Assembly: GCA_036489395.1 (NCBI GenBank)
Contig: DASXFW010000262.1
Span: 1-19,240 of the forward strand
Length of the DNA: 19,240 bases
Source: JASHVB01 sp036489395
GTDB lineage: Bacteria; Pseudomonadota; Alphaproteobacteria; Acetobacterales; Acetobacteraceae
Direction of reading: 5' to 3'
The translations under genes and the position numbers were made by a program. The first letter of the stretch is position 1. The number at the start of each line of letters is the position of its first letter. The notes under the pieces are model-generated. The model was not told where the DNA came from. It did no database searches and worked only from the letters and a program-made list of their open reading frames with translations. This document shows positions 15,208 to 19,240 of this stretch, piece after piece.

Positions 15208-15753
15208 ATGATGGGCTATCCTATGAACGCCTGCGTCCGTTTTGCCTCGGTACTGATGCTCTGCCTGCCCGCCCTCGCGGCGTGCGGCCCATCCGCACCG
15301 GCAGACCCGACCGCCCTGCCGGCCGATTATGAAACGACCATGTTCCAAATGGGCAGCCTGACCGGCGGCGATAACCTGCTCAATCTCGGCACCGACCATA
15401 AGAACAAGCAGGATAGCAGCCGCGGCGGACTCGCGGTGAACGCCTATCTGTGGCGCGGAGCACTCGACACTCTCAGCTTCATGCCGCTCGCTTCAGCCGA
15501 TCCATTTGGCGGAGTGATCATCACCGACTGGTGGGTACCGCCAACCTCCAGCGACGAACGCTTCAAGGCCACTGCGTATGTTTTGGGCCGCGAATTGAGC
15601 AGCGACGCGGTTCGTGTCGTCATCTACCGCGAAGTGCTGCAAAACGGCCAATGGGTTAATGCGCCGGTCAGCCCGGAGACGGTCGGAGACATCGAAAACA
15701 AGGTGCTGGCGCGCGCGCGGCAGTTGCGCGTTCAGTCCGCCTCCAACAGTTGA
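15208..15753 (+). CDS. DUF3576 lipoprotein
   Basis: A 181-residue predicted lipoprotein: hydrophobic segment at 11-24 and lipobox LAAC with Cys26. The mature part carries the DUF3576 signature, including AVNAYLWRGALDTLSFMPLA (76-95) and DPFGGVIITDWW (97-108), the most conserved stretch of the family in alphaproteobacteria. The C-terminus ends with a helix 'VLARARQLRVQSAS'. GGGGA lies just before ATG 15208; ATG 15211 is the next codon and is equally possible. In many relatives the gene precedes leuS and lptE; here it is followed by a convergent deacetylase gene, so that linkage is lost. The role is unknown but an envelope location is likely. Confidence 0.93.
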   Translation: MMGYPMNACVRFASVLMLCLPALAACGPSAPADPTALPADYETTMFQMGSLTGGDNLLNLGTDHKNKQDSSRGGLAVNAYLWRGALDTLSFMPLASADPFGGVIITDWWVPPTSSDERFKATAYVLGRELSSDAVRVVIYREVLQNGQWVNAPVSPETVGDIENKVLARARQLRVQSASNS

Positions 15754-15853
15754 GAGTTGAAGGCCAAGGCGGGCAACTGGCGCAAGCCGCAGCCCGCCCC
15801 GGCCGCTCTGAAACCAGGTGCCGAAATGGCTGACTCTTCGGCCCACGCCCCCA

Positions 15854-15940
15854 CCGTCATGCCGACGCAGGTCGGCATCCACGCCTTTGCGGCATGCAGC
15901 AACCGCGAGTCGTGGATGCCGACCTGCGTCGGCATGACGG
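15854..15940. repeat. 30-bp perfect inverted repeat between convergent genes
   Basis: 15854-15883 is the exact reverse complement of 15911-15940, with a 27-base spacer. Each arm also contains a smaller palindrome (TGCCGAC/GTCGGCA). It lies between the DUF3576 gene and the oppositely oriented deacetylase genes, so the structure can end transcription from both sides. Palindromes beginning CGTCATGCC are a common dispersed intergenic element in Proteobacteria. Confidence 0.95.
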
Positions 15941-16040
15941 GACGGACATCGGAGCGTACGTCGCTCTTTTCGGCATTTGGTATGAGGCGATCAGTCACCG
16001 GGAACCAGCGGCGCGCATCCGCTGACGGCTGCGTCCCAGG

Positions 16041-16985
16041 TCAGCAAGCCGCCGCCAGTTGCCCACCGGAAACGCGCGCCACTTCGTCCGTGGTCGCGCG
16101 CCAGATCGCCGGCTTGCCCAGCGTGCGCCCCAGGGCTTCGCGCAGCCAGCGGATGCGATGCGCCTGACCGGCGATCCACGGATGCAGCGTCAGGTTGAAG
16201 GTGCCGCCGCCTTCCTGGTGCAGCACATCGAACGCCTCGGCGATTCCGTCCGCCCAGATGGGCGGAGCAACGCGGCGCAGCCACATGCATTCCAGGTCGT
16301 TCCACTCCGGCTGCGGCGGCAATGACAGCAGATGTCGGCCGCCATACGGCCCCAGCATGTAGGGTCGATCGTCATTCGCCCAATCAGTGGTGTAGGCGAA
16401 GCCTGCCTCCGCCAGCAGCGCCGGCGTACGAGCCGATTCGTTGAAGTCCTGGCCGCACCACCCAAGCGGAGCGCCGCCGGCGATCGCGGCAACCGCGTCG
16501 CGCGCCTCAACGATGAAGCCACGCTCTTCGGCATCGCTCATGCGGCTGGTGATGCGGCGTGTGGCGAAGCTGCCATGCGCCATGAAGCAGGCGTTACGGC
16601 GCATCAGCTCGTCGATCAGCTCCGGATAGCGTTTCGCCGCGGCGGACCCCAACGCGACGCTCGGCGTCAGTCCGAATCGGTCCAGCACGTCGAGGATGCG
16701 GAAGATGCCGACGCGCGCCCCGTATTCGCGCTGGCTCCAGGTCAGCCAGTCGGGAAAGAAGTTTCCCAGCGGCGAGACGATGCGCGGATCGCGGCTGGCT
16801 TCCCGCGGCGGATCGAGTTCCCAATAGTCCAGCATGACAGTCACGGTGAACGCGATGCGCGCGCCGTCCGGCCAGGCGAAGTGCAGCGCGTCGGGCAGCG
16901 CGCGGAACGGATGATGCGCGTGGTCCATGCCGGGCGTGCGGGTTTCGTAGGCGGGTGGAGCCTTCGACGCTACGAACTCAGCCAT
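16041..16985 (-). CDS. Polysaccharide deacetylase family protein (PuuE-like), second gene
   Basis: A 314-residue cytosolic protein of the NodB/PuuE-like branch of carbohydrate esterase 4. Conserved points shared with the upstream gene are the YGARVGIFRILDVLDRFG segment (89-106), MAHGS (135-139) with a putative metal-binding His137, and LHPWIAGQAHRIRWL (267-281). An acidic MLDYWELD (51-58) takes the place of the first NodB aspartate motif. GWCGQDFNES (175-184) differs from its partner's GWFSPAITNT. The ATG lies inside the end of the upstream gene (8-base overlap), preceded by GGGAGG six bases away, so translation is probably coupled. Relatives act in allantoin/urate breakdown or remove acyl groups from small N-acyl compounds. 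The substrate here is unknown. Confidence 0.9.
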   Translation of the reverse strand: MAEFVASKAPPAYETRTPGMDHAHHPFRALPDALHFAWPDGARIAFTVTVMLDYWELDPPREASRDPRIVSPLGNFFPDWLTWSQREYGARVGIFRILDVLDRFGLTPSVALGSAAAKRYPELIDELMRRNACFMAHGSFATRRITSRMSDAEERGFIVEARDAVAAIAGGAPLGWCGQDFNESARTPALLAEAGFAYTTDWANDDRPYMLGPYGGRHLLSLPPQPEWNDLECMWLRRVAPPIWADGIAEAFDVLHQEGGGTFNLTLHPWIAGQAHRIRWLREALGRTLGKPAIWRATTDEVARVSGGQLAAAC

Positions 16986-17889
16986 TGACCGCCTCCCGCG
17001 CCGCGAGATGCGCCTCGATCGCCGGCAAATGCTGTGCGTTGTACCAATCCGCGATGTCCGATGCGGTCGTTATCCAAACGCCCGGGTGCGACAGGATGTA
17101 TTCAAGCGCTGTGCGTATGACGCGGATGCGATGTGGCTGACCCACCCAGTAAGGATGCAGCGCGACGCACATCACCCGGCCATGCTCTGCGCCTTCTTCA
17201 TAGACCGTATCGAAATAGTCGCGGATCTGCTGGGAGAACGCCGCGGCTTCCTCGCCGCGGCGGTGCACGATGACGTCGTTGATATCAACCGAGTAAGGCA
17301 TCGACAGCAGCTTCCCGGTCTTCACCTTCAGCGGGAACGGCTGGTCATCGTGATACAGATCGGCCGTATAGTCGTAACCACATTCCGCTGCCAGATCGAA
17401 GGTGCGGAGCGTGTTGGTGATCGCGGGACTGAACCAGCCGCGTTGCTCCCGTCCGGTCAGAGCGCGATGGATGGCGCGGCTTTCCTGCATCGCCGCACGC
17501 TCCTCATCTTCGGAAAAGTCCCAATGGTAGCGGGTGTTGTAGATGCCGTGCGACATGTACTCCCAGCCGCGTTTCTCCATCGCCTCGAAGATCGCCGGAT
17601 AGTGCTGGATCACCGTCATGTTCAGGCTGACGGTGCAACGGATGCCAAGGTTGTCGGTGAGATCGAACATGCGCCACAGTCCGACGCGATTGCCGTAGTC
17701 GCGCTGCGTGTAGCCAAGCAGGTCCGGATGCGGCGAGCGTGGCCACGGATCGCGCGTGCGCACGAATTTCGGCATGTACTCGTAGTGCTCGATGTTTGGC
17801 ACCACCCAAACCGCCACACGCGCGCCATTGGGCCAGCGCAGGGGCGGGCGATGCAGGATCGGGGAGTAGCGGACGAGGTCGGGTTCCAT
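16978..17889 (-). CDS. Polysaccharide deacetylase family protein (PuuE-like), first gene
   Basis: A 303-residue cytosolic NodB/PuuE-like protein, paralogous to the gene that follows it. Key stretches are YTQRDYGNRVGLWRMFDLTD (60-79), MSHGIYNTRYHWDFSEDE (112-129) with His114, DLYHDDQPF (177-185) and ALHPYWVGQPHRIRVIR (243-259). The 'VPNIEHYEY' motif at 30-38 is where classical NodB enzymes carry their catalytic aspartate. ATG 17889 has GGAGG seven bases upstream; the open frame extends to 18093 but that part is Arg- and Cys-rich and does not resemble the family. It is the promoter-proximal gene of a two-gene unit and is divergent from the 2-hydroxyacid dehydrogenase gene. A hydrolytic role on a urea-, amide- or acyl-type substrate is inferred. 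Confidence 0.92.
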   Translation of the reverse strand: MEPDLVRYSPILHRPPLRWPNGARVAVWVVPNIEHYEYMPKFVRTRDPWPRSPHPDLLGYTQRDYGNRVGLWRMFDLTDNLGIRCTVSLNMTVIQHYPAIFEAMEKRGWEYMSHGIYNTRYHWDFSEDEERAAMQESRAIHRALTGREQRGWFSPAITNTLRTFDLAAECGYDYTADLYHDDQPFPLKVKTGKLLSMPYSVDINDVIVHRRGEEAAAFSQQIRDYFDTVYEEGAEHGRVMCVALHPYWVGQPHRIRVIRTALEYILSHPGVWITTASDIADWYNAQHLPAIEAHLAAREAVNG

Positions 17890-18012
17890 GCGAAGCCTCC
17901 GGCGGCGGCACCGGAGCCTAGAGCGGTTTCGGCGTGGGCGGAAAGTTCGAGCGTGCTCCGGCCTCATCCGCACACACAGCCGCACGGCGCGTCGGGCGCG
18001 GGTACGCGAGTT

Positions 18013-18048
18013 GAGACGGCCAGTGTGGCATTTCCAACGTGCCGTCTC
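18013..18048. promoter_or_regulatory. Inverted repeat in the divergent promoter region
   Basis: GAGACGGC (18013-18020) pairs with GCCGTCTC (18041-18048), with a 20-base spacer. It sits within the 193-bp gap between the divergent deacetylase and dehydrogenase genes, where an operator for both directions would be expected. No regulator gene is adjacent and I see no clear -35/-10 pair, so this is only a candidate site. Confidence 0.35.
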
Positions 18049-18082
18049 TACGCTGCCGCTATTGCAACAGGAACCGTAGCCC

Positions 18083-19042
18083 ATGTCCGACACGACGCGC
18101 GTACTGCTTTGGACCGACGCACCCGGCGCCTATCTCGATGCGATCGCCAAGGCCGGGCTCACCGATCGCGTGGCGGTGGAGCCGCTGGCGCGCAATGACA
18201 TGCCCACCCAGGCGCAGCGGGCCGACACCGAGGCGATGCTCGCCTGGGGCGCGCCACGCGGCCTGCTGCCTGAAATGCCAAAGCTGCGCTGGGCGCAGGC
18301 GCTCACCGCCGGCGTCGAGGGTTGGCTCGCGCTGCCTGACCTGCCCTCCGGCCTGACGCTGACCTGCGCGCGCGGCACGCACCGCGACTCGATGCCCGAG
18401 AACATCCTTGGCGCGCTGTTCCATCTTACGAAGCCGTACGCGGCGGCGGTGCAGGACCAGAAGGAACACAAGTGGACGCGCCGCATGGCGCAGCCGCTGA
18501 ACGGCAAGACGCTCGGCATCCTCGGGTTGGGCGCGGTCGGACAGGAAGTCGCGCGGCTGGCGTCGGCATTGCGCATGCGGGTCATCGGCACGAAGCGGCG
18601 ACCGGAAGCGATCGATGGTGTGGACCAGGTGTTTGCGCCGGAGCAAACCGACCAGGTGCTGGCACAGTCGGATTTCGTGCTGCTGCTGTTGCCGGCAACA
18701 CCGGAGACCGAGAACTTCATCAATGCAAAGACGCTGGCGCAGATGAAGCCCAGTGCGTACCTGCTGAATTTCGGCCGCGGCCATCTGATCGCCGACACGG
18801 ACCTGATCGCGGCGGCAAAAGAGAAACGCATCGCCGGTGCGGTGCTGGACGTGTTCCGGCAGGAGCCGCTGCCGCCGGAGCATGCGTTCTGGGGCGCGGA
18901 AGGCATTCTCGTGCTGCCGCATATCGGCGGCGGCCACCCCACGCGCGATGCGATCGTTGCGCAGTTGTTCGTGGAGAATCTCGGAAGGTTCGTCAGGGGA
19001 GAGTCGCTGCGGGAGGTGGTGGACCGGGCGGCGGGGTATTAG
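18083..19042 (+). CDS. D-2-hydroxyacid dehydrogenase (NAD(P)-dependent)
   Basis: A 319-residue cytosolic oxidoreductase that interconverts a 2-oxo acid and a D-2-hydroxy acid. The dinucleotide-binding loop GLGAVG is at 148-153 after strand TLGIL. The catalytic triad of the family is present: Arg232 in NFGRGH, Glu261 in FRQEPLP and His280 in LPHIGG. The lysine/arginine-rich 'TKRRPEA' after the second strand (170-176) suggests NADP rather than NAD, which usually needs an acidic residue there; that is inference. The ATG lies 13 bases after AGGAAC, a modest ribosome-binding site. It is divergent from the deacetylase pair, and substrate specificity cannot be read from the sequence. Confidence 0.94.
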   Translation: MSDTTRVLLWTDAPGAYLDAIAKAGLTDRVAVEPLARNDMPTQAQRADTEAMLAWGAPRGLLPEMPKLRWAQALTAGVEGWLALPDLPSGLTLTCARGTHRDSMPENILGALFHLTKPYAAAVQDQKEHKWTRRMAQPLNGKTLGILGLGAVGQEVARLASALRMRVIGTKRRPEAIDGVDQVFAPEQTDQVLAQSDFVLLLLPATPETENFINAKTLAQMKPSAYLLNFGRGHLIADTDLIAAAKEKRIAGAVLDVFRQEPLPPEHAFWGAEGILVLPHIGGGHPTRDAIVAQLFVENLGRFVRGESLREVVDRAAGY

Positions 19043-19095
19043 GATCCGGAGTTACCGAAGCGCCACACGGCCTTCGCCCTACGCCCAGCCCGCCA

Positions 19096-19194
19096 CTGTC
19101 ATTGCGAGGCCGCTTGGCCGAAGCAATCTCGTTCGTGACGAGCTGCCGGCGGCTCGCCAGCCAGGAGATCGCTTCTGCCAGGCGGCCTGACAAG
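19096..19194. repeat. Second copy of the palindromic intergenic repeat (partly decayed)
   Basis: 19096-19130 is identical to 9133-9167. A degenerate inverted partner (about 19164-19194, GGAGATCGCTTCTGCCAGGC at its start) follows after a 33-base spacer. This makes an imperfect version of the element between rpsA and sppA, located just after the dehydrogenase gene. Confidence 0.88.
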
Positions 19195-19204
19195 AAACAA
19201 GGCC

Positions 19205-19240
19205 CCCCTCCCCTTGTGGGTGGGGTTGGGGGGGGGGTGG
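19205..19240. repeat. C-rich/G-rich hairpin intergenic repeat (right copy)
   Basis: A CCCTCCCCTTGTGGGTGGGG core followed by a long G-tract, near reverse complement of 10-45. The stem has one mismatch relative to the left copy. The window ends inside this repeat. Confidence 0.7.

Noticed and set aside
17890..18093. N-terminal extension of the first deacetylase to 18093
   Set aside because: The added 68 residues are Arg/Cys-rich, overlap the dehydrogenase start, and the start at 17889 has a strong GGAGG site.
19096..19240. Insertion-sequence end with target-site duplication
   Set aside because: No transposase reading frame and no duplicated flank could be identified; better described as dispersed non-coding repeats.

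Overview
The window is GC-rich and reads as a chromosomal segment of an alphaproteobacterium. The order rpsA, sppA, ihfB on one strand is typical of that class. The zinc-ligand-free L31 and the S1 N-terminus resemble Acetobacteraceae/Rhodospirillales proteins as I remember them. That placement is an inference from gene content and protein style, not from a database search. Coding density is normal. I see no tRNA, rRNA, CRISPR array, transposase or phage gene.

Layout, left to right. (1) 1-2206, minus strand: an MFS transporter and, upstream of it, a small DUF6197-like protein with a double hairpin between them. (2) 2207-4817, plus strand: a two-gene envelope module. It consists of an exported caspase-like protease with an intact His/Cys dyad and a lipoprotein ending in an OmpA-type domain. 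Two unrelated arrays of 16-bp tandem repeats lie before and after the protease gene. (3) 4917-6538: a PA0069-type radical SAM protein and rpmE. (4) 6539-7279: about 740 bp with no convincing gene. (5) 7280-10539: rpsA, sppA and ihfB, with a cluster of palindromic repeats between rpsA and sppA. (6) 10738-13316: a stand-alone T6SS baseplate gene, tssG, whose stop overlaps the start of a SAM methyltransferase that resembles protein-lysine methyltransferases. (7) 13553-15753: a large porin-like outer-membrane protein with a strong terminator, then a DUF3576 lipoprotein. (8) 16041-17889, minus strand: two overlapping paralogous polysaccharide-deacetylase/PuuE-like genes, divergent from (9) a D-2-hydroxyacid dehydrogenase at 18083-19042.

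The intergenic spaces are rich in repeats. There is an 84-bp near-perfect palindrome at 9129-9212 with an identical 35-bp half-copy at 19096. A 30-bp perfect inverted repeat (15854-15940) sits between two convergent genes. C-rich/G-rich hairpin repeats lie in inverted orientation at the two ends of the window.

The most interesting parts for follow-up are the caspase/OmpA-lipoprotein pair bracketed by 16-bp repeats, and the orphan tssG coupled to a possible protein methyltransferase just upstream of a porin gene. Functions of these pairs are inferred from sequence only.
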